Of a stretch of 64,000 nt of DNA, positions 23,707 to 64,000 are shown piece after piece. The notes below the pieces were generated by a model, which was given only the letters and a program-made list of their open reading frames with translations, was not told the origin of the DNA and ran no database searches. Positions within the stretch are counted from its first letter, which is position 1. The number at the start of each line of letters is the position of its first letter. Origin of the DNA: Polyodon spathula (taxonomy: Eukaryota; Chordata; Actinopteri; Acipenseriformes; Polyodontidae); the NCBI RefSeq assembly GCF_017654505.1, contig NC_054570.1:2724544-2788543 (forward strand), written 5' to 3'. Position numbers and translations under genes: made by a program.

Positions 23707-24950
23707 GTTTTTGTTGTTTTCTTTTTTAATCTGTTTTTAAGAATCGCAAAATTTCATTTTAAGAATTCTAGAATGGGTTCTCAACTTGCGCACCTCAAAT
23801 AAGACACCATGCCTTGATGGGTGTTGAAACTGGATATATTTTCTTAGTGTTTTTTTTTTCTTAATGGCTGTCTGTCCATCTGTCTGTATGTCACACTTGT
23901 ATCTGTGCCAATGAGGGATGGATGTCACTGGCATGCTTGTTAAAGTATTGAGTTGATCTCAAATTGCAACAAGATATTTAAAAAAAAATAAAGGATCTTT
24001 TCTGTAAACTGCAGGCTGCTGTATGCAAATGAAACCCACTTTTCTGAGCGCATGCTTTATCAGCCTTCTGTATCAAGCTGTTTGGGAGTTTGTAAGAAGA
24101 TAGCAACTCTCTGGCCTGTGCTGTGGAAAATTTTATGGGTGAAAGTGTTGGTTCCGATCTTTTACTTATTCTTTTGTTTTAGACAGTCTCGTTAAAACTG
24201 TAAACATACATTCTCCTGGTCTGAATAATACTGTAATCTCTGTTCCACTCTAGTCTGTGAATTAAGGCATTCGTGCTTTACAGAAATTACTTGTTGGGGT
24301 TTTTGGAGACAGCTTTTTTCTTTCTTTTTTTTTTTTTTTACCTCTTAGTACAGTATTTTGGGGATGGGTATAGTTGACATACTCTGGTACCATTCTACCA
24401 TGGCAAACTCCCATCCCATTGTAGATGTCCTTTACTTGTGTTGCCCCAAAAGCTCCAACTAATTTTCTTGGCAAATGTCTCTGGAGCATCTTGTCGATCG
24501 AGACATTTTAAAGCAATTTTTTACTGTCTTGATTTTAGCTGAAAATATCCCCTACAACATAATTGCTTTACAAGTTCCCACAAGAAGTAACCTAGTGTTA
24601 CATGAGCTTAGTATAACACAGAGCCATTACATTGCCTTTGAAGATCATTTGGGGAGGTTAGCAACGCAGGTTAAAATGAGATTTATAAGCAAATGTGCTT
24701 ATTTGACAGAAGAGTATTTAAAAGCTGTTTTAGAATGCAGATTTATAAACTGCTGAATGGTTAAGAGATATAGTGAACATGTTAAATAGATGAAAGGCTA
24801 TACAGGCAGTGTTATCAAATAAGCCTTCAGCCAAGTTTGTAATCCTTCTGCCATGCACAGCCCATGAAATGAATCCCATATTTTCAAGCAAACTATAGTC
24901 TATATATGAATAATAATGATAATTTTTAATCAATCAAAATTCTCCAGGTC
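22453..24950. other. Intergenic, nothing recognised except simple repeats
   Basis: (AAT)-type tracts near 22655-22702 and a (CTAT)n tract at 23649-23706. No exon with acceptable coding resemblance. Confidence 0.6.
23649..23706. repeat. (CTAT)n microsatellite
   Basis: About 14 pure tetranucleotide units. Confidence 0.97.
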
Positions 24951-24955
24951 CAGAC

Positions 24956-24994
<39 letters not shown>

Positions 24995-25702
24995 TAATAA
25001 TAATAATAATAATAATACTTTAATTTAATATAGCACCCTTCACAACAAGGAGTCTCAGGGTGTTGCACAATATGAAAAAACAGAATCAGGAATATACTAA
25101 TAACAACAATAATAAAACCAAGCAAACAATAAACAGTCAATTCAAAAGTACATTAAAAGCAGGTAGAATGCAAATAAAAACCCATTCATAAAAATAATAA
25201 TTACAAAAAAAAAAACATGAAAAGTTTTAAGAACAAGTCCACAGGATCACTGTAAAAAGGTTGCAGAGAACAAATGTGTCTTAAAATTCAACACTGGTGT
25301 GGAGTCACGAATGTAGCCGGGCAGAGAGTTTCAGAGAGAAGGGGCAACGCAGCTAAAACTACGCCCGCCAAGAGTAACATAACTAGGACCCTGACAGTGC
25401 AAAGCCTTGTATGTCAGCAACAGAATCTTAAAGGCAGCAAGAGGATGAACAGGAAGCCAATGCAGATGCATAAGGACCGGGGTGATGCGTTCTGTCCATC
25501 TAGTGCCTGTCAAGACCTTTGCCGTTGCATTTTGCACCATCTGAAGACGATTCAGAGAACGAGTAGGAAGACCAGAAAAAAAAAGAGCATTGCAGTAATC
25601 CAATGGAGAGGTTGCATGCACAAGGATCTCTTCATCGTTGGGAGACAGAAAACAACAATCTCTGGACATTTTCTTTAGGTGATAAAACCCTGCCTTTACC
25701 AC
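24956..25702 (-). mobile_element. LINE fragment (L2/Rex-like), 3' end with (AAT)n
   Basis: Minus strand encodes LDYCNALFFSGLPTRSLNRL, QMVQNATAKVLTGTR, ITPVLMHLHWLPV and FKILLLTYKALHCQ, the terminal reverse-transcriptase region of L2-like LINEs. A deletion joins GPSYV to a later part (RSFSCVAPSL). The 3' tail reads GGGTGCTATATTAAATT into the microsatellite. Confidence 0.85.
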
Positions 25703-25814
25703 AGTAGAAATATGTTTTTCAAATGATAGCTGGACACCTACACTGCGGACAACAGAAGAGGTGCGAACAGTGGAATCACCAAAAGATCAAGAAAACCAAG
25801 CAAAAGTCTCGCCG

Positions 25815-25929
25815 GGTTTGAAATCGCTGGCTGTGAGCACCCAAGAAGGGGAGCCACAGAACGCTGCCCCAGCCCAGCCTCCAGCATGCCGATCGCACGA
25901 AGGCTCTGCTCTCTTGACAGATGTGGCAT
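25815..25929 (-). mobile_element. Tc1-like transposase N-terminal relic
   Basis: Minus-strand peptide MPHLSREQSLRAIGMLEAGL, then GQRSVAPLLGCSQPAI, resembles the first helix-turn-helix of Tc1-like transposases (MPRLSREQR.RAIGML.AG). The frame runs out soon after. It lies next to the LINE fragment. Confidence 0.7.
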
Positions 25930-25959
25930 ATTGGTTTTTTTTTCTGTGATTTTCTTCAT

Positions 25960-27900
25960 TGCTTTTATTCAACCTTGCAATTCAACAGCTGAAATCACTC
26001 CATATCCAGTGTCCAATCAACTGCCTCGCTGATTAGGTGATTAAGTGCACATGCTTCAGTCAAAGTCTCTGAAGTGTAAAGGATAAATGATACAGTGATT
26101 TAAAAAAAAAAAAAAACATTTTGTCAGTGTCTATCATTTATATACCTTATTTTTTTTTCAGAAATAAATGTGTTATAACAGTGATACGTTTCTATGACTG
26201 CAGCTTAAGGAATAATAGTACTGGTAGCTTTTAAATATTTACATTAGTAACCAGGGGCATAATAAATAATCAACATGATTCACTTCTCATTCATTCTCCA
26301 TTGTGTTAGTGTTATTTTAGTTTGTTAATGAAACATCACTTCGGAATACAGTGCACCAATATTAGGTTATACATATACTGATAAATACTGCCTTGAATAA
26401 AGATAAAAATGAATTTGAAATGGCAATTCGAACACTGGTGCATTTGTCAGTTCTATAAAATTGTTTTAGGTATAGCACATTACATTCAAGTTATTGTATT
26501 GTATCCTACTAGGTTACTTTCCTTGCATTATATGAAAAAATTACTCAATACAACCCCCTTTTTTTCCCTCCAACTGCATTTTAAAAAAACAACAACCATA
26601 TCAACAATTGTGTAATTAAAAGTTTCACATTCCATAGCTTGCTCTTTAAGAGGGGGAAAAAAAAAAAAAAAAAAACCTTGCTGAATCATTTTAGAAGCTT
26701 GAAAATTTAGGCCGGACATTTTGGTGTCAGTGAAGAAGAGGCCTCTGTCTTCAAGGTTCTTTTTATACCTAGCTGTGGTTGCCACTGGAACAAGGGAACT
26801 TCCGATGAGTGTTGCAAAGAGTAGGCCACTGTGGGCTTCAGAAACCACAGTTTTGTTTTCTGCTTGCTTTGTAAAGAGCAAACTCACTAGTTATTTATCT
26901 AAAGTTAGATAAAGTTATTTATCACAGAAAGCCACTGTAATGTCAATGCAGAGTGGGAGGGTCAAAAATACCTTTCCAAAAGGGCACTGGCAAATTACCT
27001 GATATTTTACAAAGATAACAGTAATTGAAAGATTGTTTTTTGTTCACAAAAGCTTTTGAGATATGTTTACTTCACATGTAGACCTACACTGCTTCTCAAG
27101 TACAAGTTCAAGTACTGTAAATGCCAAATTAATATTTCAGCATCGAATTACTTCCAAAGTTTCATGAGTTCAAACTCTCTCCAGCCACATTTAATCCCGA
27201 TTTATAAATCTCACTGACCACCTCAGCCAATCAGATTCTGAGTAGAGTGATTGTTATCCTTTAAAACAGAACAGGGCTTTCAAATATTAAATCACGTTTT
27301 TAATCACTTGTTTGTAATCACTTATAAAGGATCCCAAAACTAAAGTGTTACCAAAACGCATACATTTTCAGTTTTTTTTTTTTTCAGTAGTGGGTAGAAG
27401 TCTTAATTCTGTTTTTTCTTATTGTTGTTATTATTGTTTCATTCAAAGTAATGCTGTATTATTAATGAAGGAGCACGTATCTCCCGACCCAGCATTGAGG
27501 CTGTTGGTGTGCTGACGCTGTCTTCTGCTGGCGTGGGAGTTTGATTTTGAGATTGGAGAGCTCTTGTTTGTGATGCTGAGGTGGTCAATGTGTCAGGGTT
27601 ACACTTCATGGATTTTCCACTTGAGTCTTTCAGAGGACCGTGAAATACAGAAAGAAACTCAACGAACCAAACAACAAATGTTTTGACTAGAAGACATTAC
27701 GGATGAAATCACTGAGGTCCTTCTGCTTTCCCAGGATTGTTGCTGAATAGTTTCACACAGCTTATATAGACCACATGAACACACACTGCCCGTGTACATT
27801 GCAAACAGGGGGGTGTTACTTTTTTTATTGTGTAAATTGACGTCATTTATAGGGGATCAAGAAGAGCTACTTCCTTGTAGTGACCCCTGGGCAACGTCTG
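25960..27900. other. Intergenic, nothing recognised
   Basis: AT-rich with A/T runs; a full TGACGTCA (CRE) occurs at 27838-27845. No gene evidence. Confidence 0.55.
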
Positions 27901-27944
27901 TGATGGCGAATAGCTCTTCATATAGAACTTACTGTGCAATGAAT

Positions 27945-28015
27945 AAGCAAAGCAATGTTGGGCTTGGTTAGTACTTGAATGGGAGACCACCTGGGAATAC
28001 TGAGTGCTGTAGATT
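27945..28015 (+). repeat. 5S rRNA-derived sequence (pseudogene or SINE3-type)
   Basis: TTGGGCTTGGTTAGTACTTG, AATGGGAGACCACCTGGGAA and TACTGAGTGCTGTAGATT match the second half of vertebrate 5S rRNA with scattered changes. The first half is missing, so it is not a working gene. Confidence 0.8.
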
Positions 28016-28030
28016 GCATGTTAAGCTCAT

Positions 28031-28036
<6 letters not shown>

Positions 28037-28083
<47 letters not shown>
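28037..28083. repeat. (TA)n microsatellite
   Basis: Pure TA run. Confidence 0.95.
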
Positions 28084-28088
<5 letters not shown>

Positions 28089-28191
28089 CATGTCATTTAC
28101 ATTAGATTTTAAATAGTTGCCTCAATATCGAATGCTCATTAAAAAAAAGTTAAAATTTAGGGCTATTACAGAAAGCAGCTTAACACATCTA

Positions 28192-28230
28192 CAGCTATGG
28201 CCAAAAGTTTTGCATCACCCTGTAGAATGA
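28192..28230 (+). mobile_element. Tc1/mariner-like MITE copy 7 (5' end only)
   Basis: CAGCTATGGCCAAAAGTTTT followed by GCATCACCCTGTAGAATGAA, preceded by TA. Confidence 0.88.
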
Positions 28231-28449
28231 ACAGTGTTTGCATCATACTTTTTTAAGGCTAATCAATATAAGCTGAGTTGAGGGAATGTTACGTGTTTCT
28301 GCTGACATCTAGTGGTGGAAAAACTTCATAACAGGCACCCAGGTTTGACTTCATTATAATAGATTTGTCTGTGTGCTTTATTTATTGTAACCCGGCTGGT
28401 GCCCTTTACCGACTCGTTTACCTGTCTCAGCAATTCACGGATCTGACGC

Positions 28450-28750
28450 CCACGCATTGACAGATAGACAAACCGAACCCCTTTCTTTCCCCCTTCTCCC
28501 TGTACTGACTTTCCTCTCTCCCTTTCCCTTATCCCAATACTTAGTACCACTCGCCCCTCTCTTATCTCCTTCCACTCCTCTCCCTGTGTTGATTGTCTAT
28601 CTGCCCTCTCTTCTCTCCCCTCTCTCTGCACTGAGTCACTCTCCTCTCTCTGTGCTGAGTACTGTATCTCTCTGCCCACCTTCTCTTCTCTCTCCTGTCT
28701 CTGTGCTGAGTACTGCTTCTCTACACGCTTTTCTCTTCTCTCTCTGCCTA
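28450..28750. repeat. CT-rich low-complexity tandem region
   Basis: Irregular repeats of TCTCTGTGCTGAGTACTG between TCTC tracts. Confidence 0.7.
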
Positions 28751-28795
28751 GGTCCCAGTCTGAGGTAGATAATTCAGGACTGAAAGTGTTAAGTA
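28748..28795 (-). repeat. Dispersed repeat Q, end fragment
   Basis: GGTCCCAGTCTGAGGTA is the reverse complement of the start of the copy at 10299. Confidence 0.5.
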
Positions 28796-29009
28796 TACAA
28801 ATGTTTCAAATACCTGTGCTGTAGGTCACACAGAGTGAGTCTGAAAAGTAGGATAGGGTGCTGATAATGTGGCTACTGCTAAAAGGAATTTTAAAGCCCT
28901 TCTTTCCTGTGCCCTGTGTGATAATTGTACTGTACTGCACATTTATATTACTAAAAACTGTCATTTTTACAAGTTTACAACCAGTTTTGTTTAGTTGAAT
29001 TCATCAAGT

Positions 29010-29160
29010 TTGCCTGGACTGGAGGGAGCACCCTTTCTCTTAGGGGTGAGTGAGAGAGGGAGGAAGAGAGCAGTTCAGGCCCTGTGCCTCAAGCCTGTCC
29101 TGGACTAGAGGGAGCACCCTTTGTCTTAATGGGTGAGAGAGGGAGGGAGGGAGCAGTTGA
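29010..29160. repeat. 87-bp tandem duplication
   Basis: CCTGGACTGGAGGGAGCACC at 29012 recurs as CCTGGACTAGAGGGAGCACC at 29099, with matching tails. Confidence 0.8.
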
Positions 29161-29438
29161 GTCTCCAAAAAAAAAAAGCATACTACTAAACCCTACTGAG
29201 AGTGATATGGCAGGTGTTTCCAGTATTCTTCACAGCCTTTGTAAGTGCTAGTTTGAAGTCAGTGGGAGGGTGGGGGTGGGGAGAAAACATACAATGATGT
29301 AGAAAAAGTTTAACATTTATTACAGAACAATTTATTACAAGAATGTCCATATATTCTGTAAGTATATTTGTTTTATATAGGTGAAAGTACATGTAGAATT
29401 CTTTTCAACAATAAACAGTACTGAATTAACATATTATA

Positions 29439-29594
<156 letters not shown>

Positions 29595-29878
29595 TTAAGG
29601 ACTTCTAATCAAAACATTTTTCCTAGAATTGTGTTAGTTTCTTTTAATATACACTGTATATAAAGGCAGGAATAAAGTCTCTAAGGAGAAAACAAATAGC
29701 CCAGAACACAATGATGCAATGATGCACAAGCGCACCTCATAAAGTTAAGAAATAAATAGCAAATGTCATTTTAATTGCTTTTTTGTTTTGACATTTCCCT
29801 TACCGTTTTAATTACAATCGGTCTGAGTGGTTCCGTTGCTTTAATATTGAGTTTTCATTGTTCTGTAAATCTGCCTTT

Positions 29879-30085
29879 ACCTGAATTTCAGCTGCTTTGA
29901 GCTGGTCTGGAGAATCCTAAGTGCCAGACATTGAACGGCCTCCCTCATTCCACCTGCTCTCTCTGTCTCTGTAAAGTGGGTGGGGCTGGCAGAGCTGCCA
30001 AATGATTTGAATGGAACGAGGAAATTTGTTCAGTCCTGGCACCTGGGATTCTCCGGACAAGCTCGGAGCAGCTCAAACCCAGGTG
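29879..30085. mobile_element. Palindromic MITE, family P, full copy
   Basis: About 65-bp terminal inverted repeats starting ACCTGAATTTCAGCTGCTTT and ending CAGCTCAAACCCAGGT; GAGAATCCTAAGTGCCAG pairs with CTGGCACCTGGGATTCTC. Partial copies are at 35172-35225 and 50438-50565. Confidence 0.75.
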
Positions 30086-31499
30086 AAAAAAGTCAGCACT
30101 CTTAAATGAACTATTAACTATTAAAGTAGCAACATTCAGCACTCCCTGTAAGCCAGATAGGATAGTGTGTGGTTATAAGTCAAGCTACTTCATGCCAGCC
30201 CTGTCTATCTTCACAACAGCCACAGTGATTTTGCAACCTCAATGCATTTACTATATGAATTAAATACCCCACCTCAAGTGCTTCTGCATTTGTGCCTCAT
30301 GAAAATCTTTTGCATGGATTTATAAAGAGGAGGGTAAGGGATGCCATGATATCTAGAGAGCAAGACAACAAGACACACTGACCAATCCTGGCCAATTATA
30401 AGTTGGTTGCCGCACAGCAAACACGTTCATAAATCTTACCTAGGTTTTCAATACGCGATTATAAAATATACATGACTTCTTATTTTCAACCCTGACACCT
30501 TCACAAGAGTCCAGTCACTTCCTGGGCCAGCTTACTGGCTGAAAGCATTGTCAGTCAACAGAGGAAGCAGCTGATTGGTTCCTGACAGGAAAGAAGACAT
30601 TGGAAGGGTGGGGACACTCCAGGTGAAATGGCCAAGGAAGTGCAGGCTTGCAAACAGAGGTTTGAGTGTAGTACCAAATGTTTTGCTATCATTTCAAAAC
30701 TGCACACCTGAGACCTATACAGCAAATGGCAGTAAGATTTCTGCAATTACCTTGTTAGCTACAATGACTTTAAGTTTTACCTGCAGTATTTCAATTATTA
30801 TACTGAAACACTGATCCAATCCATTTTAATAAAACATTATATCCAATTATTTTGCCCGTTTATCCCCTATTTAGATTGTCCAGTACAACAGATGAACAGC
30901 TCTGATCCTCCCAACCATCACGTCTTTACACACAGGCGCTATAAAGTGGGTGAAGGACAAAGGACAGCCCTGCCAGTCTGAGCATTACAGTGCAACAAAC
31001 CTGTACTCTGGAGTGTCTCCAACAGCAAATCAATGAATAGCTGAATTGGAAGTCATTTGAAATATAAAGGATGCACTCAAGCGGACAAACTGTACAAATG
31101 TTTATAGATTTTCTAAAATGCAGCACTTGCAAATTCAACATTATATAAGTTGGATTATTTCTGACACGACATTTCTAAAGTTGGACCACTTTGGATCTCT
31201 TTAGTCCTTTTCGGCCCACTTCAGCACCCCCCATTTGTGACGACTTCATTACTTTTCTAGGGGTGTGTATTTTCATATTTGTTTATAGAAATCCTGAAAA
31301 ACACATTTCTGACTTTCACAGGGAGGAAAGTGACAAGTTAGCCCACTTTGGCCCACTTTAGCACAAGTCAGACCACTTTAACACACTTTGGCTAATACTT
31401 TTTTTGTATTGTTAACAACAAATTTGCTTGTAGAAACCCTGAAAAAAAACATATAGTGATAGCTATATTTCGATTTTTTCAGACAGCATACATTCTGGC
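30086..31499. other. Intergenic / GABBR1 3' flank
   Basis: Must hold the GABBR1 3' UTR, whose end was not found. Near 31190-31390 there are repeated words (GACCACTTTGG, GCCCACTT), perhaps a decayed tandem repeat. Confidence 0.5.
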
Positions 31500-62241
<30,742 letters not shown>

Positions 62242-62249
62242 CTTCCCCT

Positions 62250-64000
62250 CTACAAACACAGGCAAAGAGGTTATTCCCTGATAATGGAGACTCTCATTTG
62301 CTCATTGAACGGATTTCCCGACACATTGCATCGTCTGCCTGATGCAGAGGAATCGATTACATCTCAAACTGTTTTAAGGTACTAAGAGTTAAGCTAAAGG
62401 TCACTGCCAATGACACCAATACCTACAAGTGTAAACCGACACTTCGGTCATTGAATTTATTTTCTGTTAGCATTTCTGAATTCAGCACTAGAGGTTAGTA
62501 GTTATGGGAGACACGTTCTAGATTTCAATAACTGCTTTGTAACGCTGTTTTCCATTTCTTGTGCTGGAAAAGCAAACCAGCAGGAACCAACCTGGAGAAA
62601 TCAGGAATGCGTTTTACAAAACAGCCCCCCAAAATCCTGTGCCAATCCCAGTATATGTGTGAATGCAAAGCTGTAAAAAAAAAAAAAAACACCAGTTGTA
62701 CTGAATGGTCATTAGGGCAATTCTAAAACGTGTCTGTTGTTATTTTTACATTGATGTTTTTATTGTGCTTGATAATTCACTGATAGTGAACATAGAACGT
62801 CTTTAAAAGGTGGACAAAACTCTAAAAATATTCTACAATTTAGCATTTACTATTTTCCAGGGAAGTATTTCAATATTTAGAAACATGTTCTGTATAACAC
62901 AGTAGCACTGAAGAAAATGTGACCACGCTGTTCTGTTCTGCGTTAATAAACATTATGTTTAATGGGGAAATAGCTTGAGAAATTCTGTGAAATGAAAAAG
63001 AAAATACAGCCCTACTCATAAAGCTTATAAAATAATTGTAAAAGAACATAGCAAAGTGTAATAAAGCATAGAGAAGCACTGTGAACCCCAGATAGGTTTG
63101 GTGATCGAAACACGATAAACTATGTTACATGCATAGAATGACTGGGAAAATATAGGAAAGCTGCAATTTTAGGAAATACAAAACGGCAGACCTGTATAAA
63201 ATGGCTTTAACTGTGCTCTCCTGTTATCACCAGAAACCCTCCATGGATCTCTAGCCTTATTATACGCATGCTTTCTTACGTGTTTGATCAGGAGCAAATC
63301 TGGTTACAAAAACAAAGTGATTTTCCACGGCAGGCCATTTAAACCGATTTTCAAACTCGGCTTGTCAAACAGGGTTTATGAAAACAATAAGACAATCAGG
63401 TTAGTGATTCATTAGCCTAGCCCTGCATGCTCAATGCAACTCAGCCGAGAGAGAGAAGAGAGAAGCTCTTTCCACTGCAGAGAAATTGATTCAGACACAC
63501 AGACGACATCGTCGTTTCCTCTGAATAATATTAATAAGAGCGCTGGCCATCTACGTTTCCGAATATTTAAAGCAGTTTCCAATTGCATTTTCCTAGTCTT
63601 TACCTGTTTTTTTCAAATCCTTCTGAGCGGAGCACGACATTTATCAACAGCATGCGCACAATGGCATACAATAAGAATTAGCAACGAAATGTTTAAATCG
63701 CAATTTGATATGCGGTTCTCCGGATATATGGAAAAGTGTGTCATGTATCACATACGATCGCTTCCACTATATCCCTTAACAATATTCTCTATTGCTGGGA
63801 AAGTTACACACGTACACCTACATGTTTACAATGGAATATCGTGGTAGATTTTTAAAAAACCCCTTTACCCTCAAACAAACAGACAGACGGACAGATGGCT
63901 GTTTGCAGAACCTCCACACTCACGCAGCTGTCACACTGTTACCTAGCTCTGAGACAGTTGTGTGCATAGCTAGCCTGAAGGCACTGCTTAAAATATCACT
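62250..64000 (-). promoter_or_regulatory. Upstream region of GABBR1 isoform 1a (5' UTR exon and promoter not pinned)
   Basis: No coding exon is visible here. A noncoding first exon is required by the acceptor at 62250. A possible donor on the minus strand is CAG|GTAAAG near 63600, and a GCATGCGCAC motif (NRF1-like half site) lies near 63650. Both are suggestions only; transcript data are needed. Confidence 0.35.

Noticed and set aside
28326..28768. Long Arg/Glu- or Ser/Pro/Leu-rich frames on both strands
   Set aside because: Low-complexity CT-rich DNA open on both strands; no domain or splice support.

Overview
This is vertebrate nuclear DNA with intron-rich genes, low coding density, long microsatellites and dispersed relics of L2/CR1-type LINEs, Tc1/mariner, hAT and 5S-derived elements. 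The repeat types (CTGTAAGTCGCTTTGGATAA-type retroposon tails, many Tc1-type MITEs, (ATT)n LINE tails) and the protein sequences suggest a ray-finned fish. The lineage is unresolved; a non-teleost such as sturgeon, paddlefish, gar or bowfin is possible but not shown. Two protein-coding genes can be rebuilt exon by exon, both on the minus strand.

GABBR1 (31,500-62,241, minus) encodes GABA-B receptor subunit 1. I placed 21 coding exons, and every splice phase closes. Going 5' to 3' (high to low coordinates): a signal-peptide exon and two sushi exons specific to isoform 1a; an exon at 55,026-55,295 that serves both as first coding exon of isoform 1b and, through an internal acceptor at 55,186, as a shared exon; the Venus-flytrap ectodomain exons (43.7-38.2 kb); seven membrane segments (36.0-32.7 kb); and the coiled coil and C-tail (32.3-31.5 kb). 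Predicted products are 1a of about 980 residues and 1b of 857 residues. All seven GABA-contact residues I could map are kept.

A TNF-superfamily ligand gene (17,246-22,006, minus) has six coding exons, including one of 22 nt, and encodes a 224-residue type II membrane protein. I cannot name its ortholog. Its exon pattern, with the A strand on a small exon and the rest of the TNF domain on one terminal exon, fits the TNF/LT/FasL/LIGHT/TL1A group. In human, GABBR1 and TNF/LTA/LTB both lie in the extended MHC, so close linkage here may preserve an ancient arrangement. An ISRE-type motif lies about 80 bp upstream of its start codon.

Everything else is intron or intergenic DNA rich in repeats. The strongest unexplained structure is a Tc1/mariner-like MITE family of about 15 copies, with a terminal inverted repeat beginning CAGCTATGGCCAAAAGTTTT and TA target duplications. 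Others are a hAT-like MITE family, a repeat family carrying a CTCF-like motif, two palindromic or hairpin elements, 35-, 49-, 50- and 78-bp tandem arrays (several touching GABBR1 splice sites), and a partial tandem duplication of a GABBR1 exon. No new multi-gene system was found.
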